Shown: positions 48,298 to 60,179 of the stretch, one piece after another
Numbering within the stretch: position 1 is the stretch's first letter
How the letters are laid out: every line of letters starts with the position of its first letter
Translations under genes and position numbers: made by a program
The notes under the pieces: model-generated
Told to the model about the DNA's origin: nothing
Databases searched by the model: none
The model's input: the letters and a program-made list of their open reading frames with translations, nothing else
Source: Kluyvera ascorbata ATCC 33433
GTDB lineage: Bacteria; Pseudomonadota; Gammaproteobacteria; Enterobacterales; Enterobacteriaceae
DNA length: 64,000 bases
Assembly: GCF_000735365.1 (NCBI RefSeq)
Contig: NZ_JMPL01000003.1
Span: 57,748-121,747 of the forward strand
Direction of reading: 5' to 3'

Positions 48298-48741
48298 TCA
48301 GGCAGCGTTAATGACAAATTCTTCAATCGCCTGCCGGTTGCTCCACGACTTGGTGAGCGCCGCCGCGGCGGGCGCATCGAGCCACTGGTAGGTCAGATGC
48401 TCGGTGAACACAACTTCCCGCTCATGGGGCAGCGCAAGACAGAACCAGGATTCTGTATTGCGCTCAACGCCCGGCGCATAGCGATGACGTAAATGTTGAA
48501 AAATTTCAAACTCCACCGTGCGTTGACAGTCCATCAAGGTCAGTTGCTCAGAAACAACGTCTATAGTGACCTCTTCCTTTACTTCACGCATGGCGGCCTG
48601 CGACGCGGTTTCCCCCTCTTCCAGGCTGCCGGTAACCGACTGCCAGAAATCAGGGTCATCGCGTCGCTGCAGCATCAGCACCCGCTTACTGTCCTGGGCG
48701 TAAATCACCACCAGAATAGAGACGGGTCGCTTGAATGGCAT
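48298..48741 (-). CDS. nudB: Dihydroneopterin triphosphate diphosphatase NudB
   Basis: Nudix hydrolase that removes pyrophosphate from dihydroneopterin triphosphate in folate synthesis. From the ATG at 48741 it has 147 aa (E. coli 150). The Nudix box is complete: GSLEEGETASQAAMREVKEE (about residues 39-58). The start is one base after the aspS stop, so translation is coupled to aspS. Confidence 0.95.
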   Translation of the reverse strand: MPFKRPVSILVVIYAQDSKRVLMLQRRDDPDFWQSVTGSLEEGETASQAAMREVKEEVTIDVVSEQLTLMDCQRTVEFEIFQHLRHRYAPGVERNTESWFCLALPHEREVVFTEHLTYQWLDAPAAAALTKSWSNRQAIEEFVINAA

Positions 48742-48742
48742 G

Positions 48743-50530
48743 TTACTCGTTCTCCGCCGACGTTTTTGGCTCTTTCGCCACAACCTGAATACCCAGTTCG
48801 CTCAGAGATGCCGGATTAGCGAAGCTTGGCGCTTCGGTCATCAGACAAGCTGCCGCGGTGGTTTTCGGGAAGGCGATAACGTCACGGATGTTATCGGTGC
48901 CGGTCAGCAGCATGGTCAGACGGTCAAGACCGAATGCCAGACCCGCGTGCGGAGGCGTACCGTATTTCAGCGCGTCCAGCAGGAAGCCAAACTTCTCGCG
49001 CTGCTCTTGTTCGTTGATGCCCAGAATGCCGAACACGGTCTGCTGCATGTCACCACGGTGAATACGCACGGAACCGCCGCCCACTTCATAGCCGTTGATA
49101 ACCATATCGTAGGCGTTTGCTACCGCGTCTTCCGGTGCCGCTTTCAGTTCTTCAGCGGTCATGTCTTTCGGCGACGTGAACGGGTGGTGCATTGCGGTCA
49201 GACCGCCTTCACCATCGTCTTCAAACATTGGGAAATCGATAACCCACAGCGGTGCCCACATGTTTTCGTCGGTCAGGCTCAGGTCTTTACCCAACTTCAG
49301 GCGCAGTGCGCCCATCGCGTCAGCAACCACTTTCTTGTTGTCAGCGCCGAAGAAGATCATGTCGCCGTCCTGCGCACCGGTGCGCTCAAGGATGGCTTCA
49401 ATGATTTCTGGGGTCAGGAACTTAGCCACCGGGCTGGTGATACCTTCCACGCCTTTTGCACGTTCGGTCACTTTGATGTAAGCCAGGCCTTTCGCGCCGT
49501 AAATCTTCACGAAGTTGCCGTATTCATCAATCAGCTTACGAGTCAGCGCAGCACCGCCCGGTACGCGCAGAGCCGCCACGCGACCTTTTGGATCGTTTGC
49601 CGGGCCGGAGAAGACCGCGAACTCAACGGACTTCAGCAAGTCAGCAACGTCAACCAGCTCCATTGGGTTACGCAGATCCGGTTTATCGGAACCGTAACGG
49701 CGTTCAGCTTCGGCGAAGGTCATAATCGGGAAGTCGCCCAGATCCACACCTTTGATTTCCAGCCACAGCTGACGCACCAGCGCTTCCATCACTTCACGCA
49801 CCTGTGGTGCGGTCATGAAGGAGGTTTCGACGTCGATCTGGGTGAATTCAGGCTGACGGTCAGCGCGCAGGTCTTCGTCACGGAAGCATTTAACAATCTG
49901 ATAGTAGCGGTCGAAGCCGGACATCATCAGCAGCTGTTTGAACAGCTGAGGAGACTGTGGCAGCGCGTAGAATTTACCTTTATGTACGCGAGACGGTACC
50001 AGGTAGTCGCGCGCGCCTTCCGGGGTCGCTTTGGTCAGCATCGGGGTTTCGATATCGAGGAAACCGTGATCGTCCATAAAGCGACGTACGAAGCTGGTGA
50101 TTTTAGCGCGAGTTTTCAGGCGCTGAGCCATCTCTGGACGACGCAGGTCGAGGTAGCGGTACTTCAGACGCGCTTCTTCGGTGTTGACGTGGTTGGAGTC
50201 CAGCGGCAGTGATTCTGAACGGTTGATGATAACCAGGTCAGAAGCCAGAACTTCAATCGCACCGGTCGCCATATCCGCGTTGATGTTCTTTTCGTCACGC
50301 GCACGAACGGTGCCGGTAACCTGAATGCAGAACTCATTACGCAGTTCAGAGGCTAACTTCAAGGCATCCGCACGGTCCGGATCGAAGAACACCTGTACGA
50401 TGCCTTCACGGTCGCGCATGTCGATAAAAATGAGGCTACCGAGATCACGACGGCGGTTGACCCAACCACACAGAGTCACCTGCTGCCCAACGTGGGACTG
50501 TCGAAGCTGTCCGCAATATTCTGTACGCAT
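48743..50530 (-). CDS. aspS: Aspartyl-tRNA synthetase
   Basis: Class IIb aminoacyl-tRNA synthetase charging tRNA-Asp. It has 595 aa (E. coli 590), with an N-terminal OB anticodon-binding domain (about residues 1-105). Class II motifs follow: [38 protein letters not shown] and [15 protein letters not shown]. The bacterial GAD insertion lies between motifs 2 and 3. It probably heads an aspS-nudB-yebC-ruvC transcription unit. Confidence 0.98.
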   Translation of the reverse strand: MRTEYCGQLRQSHVGQQVTLCGWVNRRRDLGSLIFIDMRDREGIVQVFFDPDRADALKLASELRNEFCIQVTGTVRARDEKNINADMATGAIEVLASDLVIINRSESLPLDSNHVNTEEARLKYRYLDLRRPEMAQRLKTRAKITSFVRRFMDDHGFLDIETPMLTKATPEGARDYLVPSRVHKGKFYALPQSPQLFKQLLMMSGFDRYYQIVKCFRDEDLRADRQPEFTQIDVETSFMTAPQVREVMEALVRQLWLEIKGVDLGDFPIMTFAEAERRYGSDKPDLRNPMELVDVADLLKSVEFAVFSGPANDPKGRVAALRVPGGAALTRKLIDEYGNFVKIYGAKGLAYIKVTERAKGVEGITSPVAKFLTPEIIEAILERTGAQDGDMIFFGADNKKVVADAMGALRLKLGKDLSLTDENMWAPLWVIDFPMFEDDGEGGLTAMHHPFTSPKDMTAEELKAAPEDAVANAYDMVINGYEVGGGSVRIHRGDMQQTVFGILGINEQEQREKFGFLLDALKYGTPPHAGLAFGLDRLTMLLTGTDNIRDVIAFPKTTAAACLMTEAPSFANPASLSELGIQVVAKEPKTSAENE

Positions 50531-50797
50531 GAGATATCCCTTAACTTAGCCGTCGGCGGATTGTCGCCTGCCGTGCAGGCGTTACTGTCGCAGCTTTAGC
50601 TGAATGTCACTACTGGATGAAAAAAGGGGGCTATTATACTGGAAATTCTCGCTCGCGATAAGCCCGGAGCAGCTTATACGCCTGTTTGCTGAACGCTTAT
50701 TGCCTACGCTCACAAAAATTAACAATAATTATCAGTTCAATAACCTGGCGTCGATTGTAAGGTATGCCCCCGACAGCCCGTTTACAGAGGAACAACC

Positions 50798-51364
50798 ATG
50801 CTGAATTTAGACGCCAAAAAAACCGCTCTTGTCGTTATTGACCTGCAGGAAGGCATTCTGCCGTTTGCCGGTGGCCCACATACCGCTACTGACGTGGTGG
50901 CCCGCGCCGCTCGCCTGGCCGGCAAATGCCGTGCTGCCTCCGCGCCAGTCGTGTTGGTTCGCGTAGGTTGGTCAGCTGACTTTGCAGACGCGTTGAAACA
51001 GCCGGTTGACGCTCCCGCTCCGGCCAAAGCGCTGCCGGAAAACTGGTGGACCTATCCGGCTGAGCTGGGTAAACAGGACAGTGATATTGAAGTGACCAAA
51101 CGTCAATGGGGCGCGTTCTACGGCACCGACCTCGAAGTGCAGCTGCGTCGTCGCGGCATCGACACCATTATTTTGTGCGGTATTTCCACCAACATCGGCG
51201 TGGAGTCCACCGCCCGTAACGCGTGGGAACTGGGCTTTAACCTGATTATTGCCGAAGATGCCTGCAGCGCGTTCAATAACGATCAGCACCAGAGCAGCCT
51301 CTCCTACATTTTCCCGCGCATTGCTCGCGTGCGCAGCACTGAAGAGATCCTTGCCGCCTTATGA
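50798..51364 (+). CDS. yecD: Isochorismatase-family hydrolase YecD
   Basis: Cysteine hydrolase of the isochorismatase fold, 188 aa as in E. coli YecD. The triad is visible: D in [12 protein letters not shown] in [15 protein letters not shown] and C in [13 protein letters not shown]. The natural substrate is unknown. GAGGAAC precedes the ATG at 50798. It overlaps yecE by 4 bp (ATGA). Confidence 0.95.
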   Translation: MLNLDAKKTALVVIDLQEGILPFAGGPHTATDVVARAARLAGKCRAASAPVVLVRVGWSADFADALKQPVDAPAPAKALPENWWTYPAELGKQDSDIEVTKRQWGAFYGTDLEVQLRRRGIDTIILCGISTNIGVESTARNAWELGFNLIIAEDACSAFNNDQHQSSLSYIFPRIARVRSTEEILAAL

Positions 51365-52179
51365 TTTATCTTGGGCTTCCCCAATGGTCGCACCCGAAAT
51401 GGGTGCGCCTTGGTATTACCAGCCTTGAAGAGTATGCCCGCCACTTTAACTGCGTGGAGGGCAACACGACGCTGTACGCCCTGCCAAAAGCCGAAATAGT
51501 CGACCGCTGGTTGGCGCAAACGGATGATAATTTTCGCTTCTGCTTTAAATTTCCGGCCACCATTTCGCACCAGGCAGCGCTTCGTCATTGTGACGATCTG
51601 ACGCTCGATTTTTTCCAGCGGATGGCACCGCTTGACGGGCGAATTGGGCAATACTGGCTTCAGCTTCCGGCTACTTTTGGCCCTCGTGACCTGCCCGCGC
51701 TGTGGCATTTCCTTGACGGGCTGCCAAAGGTGTTTCACTACGGCGTTGAAGTTCGCCACCCGCAATTTTTCGATAAGAGTGACAGCGAGCGGCAGCTCAA
51801 CCGCGGCCTGCATGAGCGCGGCGTGAACCGAGTGATCCTCGATAGCCGACCGGTACATGCCGCCATACCGCACAACGAAGCGGTGCGAGAAGCTCAGCGT
51901 AAAAAGCCCAAAGTCCCGGTACATGCGGTAGTGACCGCCGAGCAACCGATGGTGAGGTTTATCGGCAGTGACGACATGGCGCAGAACCAGGCCATGTTCG
52001 CGCCGTGGCTAGAGAAACTGGCACAGTGGCAGCATTCCACCACGCCTTATCTGTTTCTGCACACCCCGGATATCGCCCAGGCGCCAGAGCTGGTGCATTC
52101 TCTGTGGGAAGCGCTGCATTCCGCCCTTCCCGAGCTGGGTTCTGCCCCGTCGATTCCACAACAATCTTCTCTTTTTTGA
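51361..52179 (+). CDS. yecE: DUF72 protein YecE
   Basis: A 272-aa TIM-barrel protein of the DUF72 family, matching E. coli YecE. It begins [13 protein letters not shown] and holds the [14 protein letters not shown] and [12 protein letters not shown] blocks usual for the family. No enzyme activity is established. It is translationally coupled to yecD and is followed by yecN 51 bp on. Confidence 0.95.
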   Translation: MIYLGLPQWSHPKWVRLGITSLEEYARHFNCVEGNTTLYALPKAEIVDRWLAQTDDNFRFCFKFPATISHQAALRHCDDLTLDFFQRMAPLDGRIGQYWLQLPATFGPRDLPALWHFLDGLPKVFHYGVEVRHPQFFDKSDSERQLNRGLHERGVNRVILDSRPVHAAIPHNEAVREAQRKKPKVPVHAVVTAEQPMVRFIGSDDMAQNQAMFAPWLEKLAQWQHSTTPYLFLHTPDIAQAPELVHSLWEALHSALPELGSAPSIPQQSSLF

Positions 52180-52230
52180 CATTCATACCTATGATAATGA
52201 GTAGCCTCTGCCAACCTAAAGGGAGTTTGT

Positions 52231-52626
52231 ATGGTTAGCGCGCTGTACGCCGTACTCGCGGCGTTGTTACTGATTAAATTTTCCTTCGACGTGGTTCGTC
52301 TGCGCAGACTTTATCGTGTCGCCTATGGCGATGGCGGCTTTAGCGAGCTGCAAAGTGCGATTCGCATTCACGGTAATGCGGTGGAATACATTCCAATTGG
52401 CGTCGCGCTTCTTTTGTTTATGGAGATGAACGGCGCAGAAACCTGGATGGTACATATCTGCGGCCTGATGCTGCTCGCCGGTCGCCTCATGCACTACTAC
52501 GGTTTTCACCATCGCCTGTTTCGCTGGCGACGCTCTGGCATGATTGCCACCTACCTCTCACTGTTGCTAATGGTGCTGATGAATCTGTGGTATATGCCGT
52601 GGGAGTTGGTTTTCTCGCTGCGTTAG
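52231..52626 (+). CDS. yecN: MAPEG-family membrane protein YecN
   Basis: A 131-aa inner-membrane protein of the MAPEG fold, nearly identical to E. coli YecN. Four hydrophobic helices flank the conserved SAIRIHGNAVEYIPIG and GRLMHYYGFHHR segments. In eukaryotes the fold binds glutathione or eicosanoids; the bacterial role is unknown. GGGAG lies before the ATG. Confidence 0.95.
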   Translation: MVSALYAVLAALLLIKFSFDVVRLRRLYRVAYGDGGFSELQSAIRIHGNAVEYIPIGVALLLFMEMNGAETWMVHICGLMLLAGRLMHYYGFHHRLFRWRRSGMIATYLSLLLMVLMNLWYMPWELVFSLR

Positions 52627-54374
<1,748 letters not shown>

Positions 54375-54384
54375 CGTTTGCGCC

Positions 54385-54419
54385 GTTCCCGGCGGCGCTG
54401 CGCTTGGCCTGGCTACAGG
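54385..54419. repeat. Degenerate REP element after cmoB
   Basis: CCCGGCGGCGCTGCGCTTGG followed by CCTGGCTACAGG has the layout of an enterobacterial REP/PU unit (GGCGCTGCGCTT loop with GCC..GGCCTACA arms), with several mismatches. Confidence 0.6.
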
Positions 54420-54437
54420 TTCGTACCCAACGCCGGG

Positions 54438-54576
54438 GAAATATGACGGCGATTCGCCTGAATATTTCGCTCTGCAACAAGGCGGCGACGCAGCGAGTCC
54501 CCGGGAGCGTACATCAGTACGTAACTGGGGCGAGCGAGGAAAGCCAACGCAGTCGCAGAGTGAAATATGACGGCGA
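54438..54576. repeat. ERIC (IRU) element between cmoB and cutC
   Basis: The core at 54497-54540 carries the ERIC central hairpin (GAGTCCCCGGGAGCGTACAT and its partner CGTAACTGGGGCGAGCG), the region used for ERIC-PCR. Outer arms ATATTTCGCTCTGC (54462) and GCAGAGTGAAATAT (54555) pair with one mismatch. A 15-base direct repeat, GAAATATGACGGCGA, flanks the unit at 54438-54452 and 54562-54576. ERIC elements are non-autonomous and often transcribed into structured RNA. Confidence 0.85.
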
Positions 54577-54608
54577 AAAAAAGGCCCCTGTTTAATGGGC
54601 AGGGGCCT
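54574..54608 (-). terminator. Terminator of cutC
   Basis: AGGCCCCTG/CAGGGGCCT stem with a 9-base loop followed on the minus strand by a seven-base T run; it abuts the ERIC element, about 55 bp past the cutC stop. Confidence 0.88.
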
Positions 54609-54662
54609 GGTACAAGCAAGCATCATATTGGGCGAATATGACACGCGGTAAAAAACTTTTAG

Positions 54663-55403
54663 CTACACGTGGCGCTCAATGATTTCCCGCATTGCTGCTA
54701 CCGCCGCGCCATCGACGGTATAGCGAGAATACTCATCAGCTTCAGGATCCGTTGACATTGAAAGTCCGGAGTTGCGATAACGCATTTCGGAGGGCACCCA
54801 TTGCCCGGCTGAACTGTGTACTTCTTTAACACCGGCGTCGAGGAACAGAGCAAGGTTGCTCGCTCTTACACCCGCACCAGCCATAATGGTTGGAGTATCC
54901 CTTCGACCAATAAGTTCCCGAATTAATAAAATACCTTTTTCCGCCGACGGTTGCTGACCGGAGGTGAGCACCCTCGCAACGCCTAATTCCGCAAGCTGTT
55001 CAAAGGCCTGCTGCGGATTCGCACACATATCAAAGGCGCGATGGAAAGTCACCGCCAGTGGGCCAGCCGCGACCATAATCTGGCGCATCCTCGGAATATC
55101 CACCTGCCCTTCAGGATTCAGCACGCCAATCACAAAGCCGGGATAGCCCAGCGAGCGAATCTGACGCACGTCTTCCAGCATGGCGGCGAACTCACCGTCG
55201 GTATAACAGAAATCACCGCCTCGGGGCCGGATTATCGGGTGGACGGGAATCGTCACCCGGTGACGCGTGGCTTTCAGCACACCGTAAGAAGGTGTCAGGC
55301 CGCCCTCAAGCGGTGCCGCACACAGTTCAATACGATCCGCCCCGTTCTGCTGCGCGATAACCGCGCATTCCGTGCTGTAACAGCAGATTTCCAGCAATGC
55401 CAT
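54663..55403 (-). CDS. cutC: CutC-family protein
   Basis: A 246-aa TIM-barrel protein (E. coli CutC 248), starting [26 protein letters not shown] and including [22 protein letters not shown] and [10 protein letters not shown]. It was first linked to copper tolerance in E. coli, but that phenotype was later ascribed to a neighbouring sRNA (MicL inside cutC in E. coli). The enzyme function is unsettled. It lies 73 bp after yecM on the same strand. Confidence 0.95.
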   Translation of the reverse strand: MALLEICCYSTECAVIAQQNGADRIELCAAPLEGGLTPSYGVLKATRHRVTIPVHPIIRPRGGDFCYTDGEFAAMLEDVRQIRSLGYPGFVIGVLNPEGQVDIPRMRQIMVAAGPLAVTFHRAFDMCANPQQAFEQLAELGVARVLTSGQQPSAEKGILLIRELIGRRDTPTIMAGAGVRASNLALFLDAGVKEVHSSAGQWVPSEMRYRNSGLSMSTDPEADEYSRYTVDGAAVAAMREIIERHV

Positions 55404-55476
55404 AGTTCTCTCCGTTTGATTCAGCGAAAGATCATGCCACCGTTCCCATCTGCAGACCCGGCGTTAGTTCACATTG

Positions 55477-56043
55477 TTACACTGGCTGCTCACTGGCAAC
55501 AATTTCTTCAATCGTCCATGGATGAAATTTTATCGTGACCTTCCCGTCGGTAACGGCCATCGTCGGGTTCGGTAGACGTTCGCGTTCGCCTTTTGGTGAA
55601 CTGGTTTTCACCGAAATGCCCGGCTGGCTCAGTCCGTCATCGGAGAGCAGCGCCAGCGCGCGCGCGTTTAGCCCTTCCGGTGCGCCCGGCAGAACGATTT
55701 CAATATGTTCCCAGCCTTCGTGCGGGTAGCGCTTTTCGCCCGGCCACGGCAGCTCAATCACCGTAAACTGCCAGTGGGCCACGCATACCGGCTCCTCAAG
55801 TTTGAACAGGCAAATAGGTCGGCCGTTGATGATATTTTCCGACAGCAGCGTGCCACACTGCTCAAACCCGCGACGCCAGCGTTCGGCGGTGGCGTTCTGA
55901 TGGCAGCGCAGCGAAATATGATCGGCGTTAAGCGGCGTGATATCCAACCCCAGCCGGTGGGAAAGCGCCGCCAGTGCGTCAGTAAAACGTGGGAGATCTG
56001 CAGAAATATCCTGCAGTTCCGCGATAGTCTGCCAGTTTGCCAT
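55477..56043 (-). CDS. yecM: VOC-superfamily protein YecM
   Basis: A 188-aa cytoplasmic protein, the E. coli length from the ATG at 56043, of the glyoxalase/VOC fold. Putative metal ligands lie in ITPLNADHISLRCHQN and GWEHIEIVLPG. The substrate is unknown. It is divergent from argS. The upstream in-frame extension lacks family similarity. Confidence 0.93.
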   Translation of the reverse strand: MANWQTIAELQDISADLPRFTDALAALSHRLGLDITPLNADHISLRCHQNATAERWRRGFEQCGTLLSENIINGRPICLFKLEEPVCVAHWQFTVIELPWPGEKRYPHEGWEHIEIVLPGAPEGLNARALALLSDDGLSQPGISVKTSSPKGERERLPNPTMAVTDGKVTIKFHPWTIEEIVASEQPV

Positions 56044-56274
56044 TTCAGCCCTACTCTTATTACATGAAAAGGCTAATCTACCCTGTTGTTCCCTCTGAAC
56101 CAACCGTTCAGGCGCATGAGCGATTAATCCCTGCTCAGGCAGCGTTTTTTCAAGGCATGAGAGGATGGCCCAGTGCTGACGGCATCAGGCAAATGCAGTA
56201 TACTCCCGCCTTAATTTATCCACACCCGGCGCTGAACCGAGCAGGTTGCAGCGTCTAAAACGTAAGGTATTCCG

Positions 56275-58008
56275 GTGAATATTCAGGCTCTTCTCTCAGA
56301 AAAAGTCAGTCAGGCCATGATTGCGGCAGGCGCGCCTGCCGATTGCGAACCGCAGGTTCGTCAGTCAGCAAAAGTACAGTTCGGCGACTATCAGGCTAAC
56401 GGCATGATGGCAGTGGCCAAAAAACTGGGCATGGCACCACGACAACTGGCAGAGCAGGTACTGTCTCATCTCGATCTTAACGGCATTGCTAATAAAGTCG
56501 AGATCGCCGGGCCAGGTTTTATCAACATATTCCTCGACCCTGCCTTCCTGGCAGAGCACGTTAGCCAGGCGCTGAAAAGCGACCGTCTGGGCATCGCGCA
56601 GCCTGAAAAGCAAACTATCGTCGTGGACTACTCCGCGCCAAACGTGGCAAAAGAGATGCACGTCGGCCACCTGCGTTCCACCATCATTGGCGATGCTGCC
56701 GTTCGTACGCTGGAGCTGATGGGCCATAAAGTTATCCGCGCTAACCACGTTGGCGACTGGGGCACCCAGTTCGGTATGTTGATTGCGTATCTGGAAAAGC
56801 AGCAGCAGGAAAACGCGGGTGAAATGGCGCTGGCCGACCTCGAAGGTTTCTATCGCGAAGCGAAAAAACACTACGACGAAGACGAAGCGTTCGCCGAGCG
56901 CGCGCGTAGCTACGTCGTGAAGCTGCAAGGCGGCGACGAATACTTCCGTAAAATGTGGCGCCAGCTGGTCGACATTACCATGACCCAGAACCAGCTGACC
57001 TACGATCGCCTGAACGTCACCCTGACCCGTGATGATGTGATGGGTGAAAGCCTCTACAACCCAATGCTGCCGGGTATCGTAGCGGACCTGAAAGCCAAAG
57101 GTCTGGCCGTTGAGAGTGAAGGCGCAACCGTGGTGTTCCTGGATGAGTTCAAGAACAAAGAAGGTGAGCCTATGGGCGTCATCATCCAGAAAAAGGATGG
57201 CGGCTACCTGTACACCACCACCGATATCGCCTGTGCGAAATATCGTTACGAAACCCTGCATGCCGACCGCGTGCTGTACTACATCGACTCCCGCCAGCAC
57301 CAGCACCTGATGCAAGCGTGGACCATCGTGCGTAAAGCCGGTTACGTGCCAGATTCCGTGCCGCTGGAGCACCACATGTTCGGTATGATGCTGGGCAAAG
57401 ACGGCAAGCCGTTCAAAACCCGTGCTGGCGGTACCGTGAAGCTGGCGGATCTGCTGGACGAAGCACTGGAGCGCGCACGCCGCCTGGTCGCAGAGAAGAA
57501 CCCGGAAATGCCAGCAGACGAGCTGGAAAAACTGGCCAACGTCGTCGGTATCGGCGCGGTGAAATATGCGGATCTGTCCAAAAACCGCACCACCGACTAC
57601 GTGTTCGACTGGGACAACATGCTGGCCTTCGAAGGCAACACCGCGCCGTATATGCAGTATGCCTATACCCGCGTACTGTCCGTGTTCCGTAAAGCGGAGC
57701 TGGAAGAAAGCGCTATCATCAACGCCGAAGTGACCATCACCGAAGACCGTGAAGCGCAGCTGGCCGCACGTCTTCTGCAGTTCGAAGAGACGCTGAACGT
57801 CGTCGCTCGCGACGGTACACCGCACGTGATGTGTGCCTACCTGTACGATCTTGCGGGTCTGTTCTCCGGCTTCTACGAGCATTGCCCTATCCTCTCCGCC
57901 GAGAATGAAAGCGTACGTAACAGTCGCCTCAAGCTGGCGCTGCTGACGGCGAAAACCCTGAAGCTGGGTCTGGATACCCTGGGTATCGAAACCGTCGAAC
58001 GTATGTAA
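56275..58008 (+). CDS. argS: Arginyl-tRNA synthetase
   Basis: Class Ia synthetase charging tRNA-Arg, 577 aa as in E. coli, with a GTG start at 56275 preceded by AAGG. It shows the N-terminal Add1 domain (about residues 1-110), the HIGH-type motif [17 protein letters not shown], and the C-terminal DALR anticodon domain ([21 protein letters not shown]). The E. coli-type enzyme lacks a canonical KMSKS, as here. Confidence 0.98.
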   Translation: MNIQALLSEKVSQAMIAAGAPADCEPQVRQSAKVQFGDYQANGMMAVAKKLGMAPRQLAEQVLSHLDLNGIANKVEIAGPGFINIFLDPAFLAEHVSQALKSDRLGIAQPEKQTIVVDYSAPNVAKEMHVGHLRSTIIGDAAVRTLELMGHKVIRANHVGDWGTQFGMLIAYLEKQQQENAGEMALADLEGFYREAKKHYDEDEAFAERARSYVVKLQGGDEYFRKMWRQLVDITMTQNQLTYDRLNVTLTRDDVMGESLYNPMLPGIVADLKAKGLAVESEGATVVFLDEFKNKEGEPMGVIIQKKDGGYLYTTTDIACAKYRYETLHADRVLYYIDSRQHQHLMQAWTIVRKAGYVPDSVPLEHHMFGMMLGKDGKPFKTRAGGTVKLADLLDEALERARRLVAEKNPEMPADELEKLANVVGIGAVKYADLSKNRTTDYVFDWDNMLAFEGNTAPYMQYAYTRVLSVFRKAELEESAIINAEVTITEDREAQLAARLLQFEETLNVVARDGTPHVMCAYLYDLAGLFSGFYEHCPILSAENESVRNSRLKLALLTAKTLKLGLDTLGIETVERM

Positions 58009-58024
58009 TTACTTCGAGTGATAT

Positions 58025-58057
58025 AAAAAAGCCCGCGCATGTCGCGGGCTTTTTTTA
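58025..58057 (+). terminator. Terminator of argS
   Basis: AAAAAAGCCCGCG/CGCGGGCTTTTTTT stem with a short CATGT loop, 20 bp after the argS stop. Confidence 0.93.
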
Positions 58058-58076
58058 TTCTCCCGAATGCACCCCG

Positions 58077-58158
58077 TGTAGGCCTGATAAGCGAAGCGTC
58101 ATCAGGCGGCCCAGCGCACCTTGCCGGATGGCGGCGTAAACGCCTTATCCGGCCTACG
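58077..58158. repeat. BIME: two inverted REP units between argS and the PBP2 paralogue
   Basis: First unit GTAGGCCTGATAAGCGAAGC..CATCAGGC at 58078-58107; second, opposite unit TGCCGGATGGCGGCGTAAAC..CTTATCCGGCCTAC at about 58122-58157. Both match enterobacterial REP consensus closely, much better than the unit after cmoB. Confidence 0.9.
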
Positions 58159-58188
58159 CCCACTGCAATTTGTTACAAATCACAAGGA

Positions 58189-58219
58189 TTGACACATTTT
58201 TCCAGAGGGATGGTACATT
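58189..58219 (+). promoter_or_regulatory. Possible promoter of the PBP2 paralogue
   Basis: A consensus TTGACA lies at 58189-58194 and TACATT at 58214-58219. The 19-base spacer is longer than ideal, so this is only a candidate. No PhoP or other known operator was recognised. Confidence 0.35.
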
Positions 58220-58281
58220 TTTTATCTGTCATGACGGTGACCGCTCCGTATCATTAGGCGGCTTAAACACTGGGTACCGTA

Positions 58282-60153
58282 ATGACTTTTAGAGACTATG
58301 AAGCGGAGCGAAAGCTCTTCCTGCGCCGCGCGCTCGTGGCCTTTGGCCTGGTGGTCGTCTGCTTTGGCATACTGATTTTCAATCTCTACCATCTGCAGGT
58401 TGAGGAACATAGCTACTACACCACGCGTTCTGATGCTAACGACATCAAGATGCTGCCGGTTGCGCCAACGCGCGGCATTATCTACGACCGCAACGGTATT
58501 CCGCTGGTAAAGAACGTCACCTGGTACGATATCTCCGTCACCCCCTACAAAATCGACGATATGGACGCGCTGCTGCGTGAACTGTCACCCATCGTTGACC
58601 TGACCCCTGACGACATTGACCAGTTCCATAAAGCGCTCAAATCCAGCAGCCGCTATCGCCCGGTGGTCTTAAAAAACGCCCTCTCCGACGTTGAAATTGC
58701 CCGTTTTTCCGTTAACCAGTTTCGCTTCAGCGGCGTGACGATAGACAGTTATGAAGACCGCCAGTACCCGTACGGCGCTGAACTGGCGCACGTGCTGGGC
58801 TATGTGTCGAAAATCAACGATAACGATCTCAAAACGCTGGATAAAGAAGGCATTGCGGAAAACTACGCCGCTGACCATAACATCGGCAAGCAGGGTATCG
58901 AGCGTTACTACGAAAACGAGCTGCACGGCAAAACCGGCTACCAGGAAGTGGAAGTCGATAACCATGGACGCATCGTTCGTCTGTTGAAGGACGTGCCGCC
59001 GGTCGCCGGTAAAGATATCCACCTGACGCTGGACCTACACCTGCAGGAGTACATCGAAAGCCTGCTGGTCGGCCAACGCGCAGCGGTGCTGGTCGAAGAC
59101 CCGCACGATGGCTCAGTGCTGGCGATGGTCTCCAATCCCAGCTATGACCCGAACCCGTTTGTGAAAGGCATAAGCTACAAAGATTACAACTCGCTGCTAC
59201 AGGACAAAGACCTGCCGCTGATTAACCGCGTCACCCAAGGCCTCTACCCGCCGGCTTCGACGGTGAAGCCGTATATGGCGATGTCGGCGCTGCTCGACGG
59301 CGTGATCACCCCGCAAACCAGCTTCTTCGGCGCGCCAACCTGGACGCTGCCCGGTACTCAGCGCCACTACCGCGACTGGAAAAAATCCGGCCACGGTATG
59401 CTGGACGTCACCAAAGCGATTGAAGAGTCCGCCGACACCTTCTTCTATCAGGTGGCATACATGATGGGGATTGACCGCATCCATAATATGCTCAGCCAGT
59501 TTGGCTACGGCAAGCCGACCGGGATCGATCTGGATGAAGAGTACACCGGCCTGCTGCCGAGCCGCAGTTGGAAAGAGAAAGTGCATAAGAAAGCCTGGTA
59601 CCAGGGTGACACGATTTCCGTCGGCATCGGTCAGGGCTACTGGATTGCCACCCCGATTCAGATGGTGAAAGCGATGGTGGCCCTGCTCAACAATGGCCGC
59701 GTGATCCCGCCGCACTTGCTGAAAGATGAAGAGTCCGGCAAGACGATTATTCCGTATCAGCAGCCAGCCAATGAACCGCAGATTGCCAGCGCCGCCTCGC
59801 CGTACTGGAATCTGGTACGTCAGGCGATGTTCGGCATGGCCAACGCGCCAAACGGTACCGGCTACAAGTTCTTCCATACTGCGCCTTACGGTATTGCCGC
59901 AAAAAGCGGGACTTCACAGGTGTTCAGTTTGAAAGAGAACCAGACCTATAACGCGAAGATGATCCCAACGCGCCTGCGCGACCATATCTTCTATACCGCC
60001 TTTGCGCCGTATAAAAATCCGAAGGTGGCCGTTGCGCTGGTGCTGGAGAACGGGGGAAGTGATGGTGTGGTCGCGGCTCCGGTTATGCGCCAAATCCTCG
60101 ACCATTTATTTGTCCCTCAGGACGGCCCACCGCTGCCGCCGTCCCAGGGTTAA
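58282..60153 (+). CDS. Penicillin-binding protein 2 paralogue (PBP2-SAL type)
   Basis: Class B peptidoglycan transpeptidase similar to MrdA/PBP2, 623 aa (E. coli PBP2 633). It has an N-terminal anchor (about residues 17-37), a pedestal domain with RGIIYDRNG and the GKQGIERYYE motif, then the transpeptidase domain: STVK 326-329 (serine acylated by beta-lactams), SAD 383-385 and KSGT 541-544. It stands alone after argS instead of in the mrdAB operon. This is the place of the Salmonella PBP2-SAL gene, which works in acid, host-like conditions. It is most likely the orthologue; its conditions of use here are unknown. Confidence 0.92.
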   Translation: MTFRDYEAERKLFLRRALVAFGLVVVCFGILIFNLYHLQVEEHSYYTTRSDANDIKMLPVAPTRGIIYDRNGIPLVKNVTWYDISVTPYKIDDMDALLRELSPIVDLTPDDIDQFHKALKSSSRYRPVVLKNALSDVEIARFSVNQFRFSGVTIDSYEDRQYPYGAELAHVLGYVSKINDNDLKTLDKEGIAENYAADHNIGKQGIERYYENELHGKTGYQEVEVDNHGRIVRLLKDVPPVAGKDIHLTLDLHLQEYIESLLVGQRAAVLVEDPHDGSVLAMVSNPSYDPNPFVKGISYKDYNSLLQDKDLPLINRVTQGLYPPASTVKPYMAMSALLDGVITPQTSFFGAPTWTLPGTQRHYRDWKKSGHGMLDVTKAIEESADTFFYQVAYMMGIDRIHNMLSQFGYGKPTGIDLDEEYTGLLPSRSWKEKVHKKAWYQGDTISVGIGQGYWIATPIQMVKAMVALLNNGRVIPPHLLKDEESGKTIIPYQQPANEPQIASAASPYWNLVRQAMFGMANAPNGTGYKFFHTAPYGIAAKSGTSQVFSLKENQTYNAKMIPTRLRDHIFYTAFAPYKNPKVAVALVLENGGSDGVVAAPVMRQILDHLFVPQDGPPLPPSQG

Positions 60154-60179
60154 GTTGACGTGAACGTCGGGTGCGTTAC

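Noticed and set aside
48731-50212. A 493-codon open frame on the plus strand opposite aspS
   Set aside because: Shadow of aspS with shadow-type composition.
56365-57882. A 505-codon open frame on the minus strand opposite argS
   Set aside because: Shadow of argS; no ribosome site or homology, and argS is intact on the plus strand.
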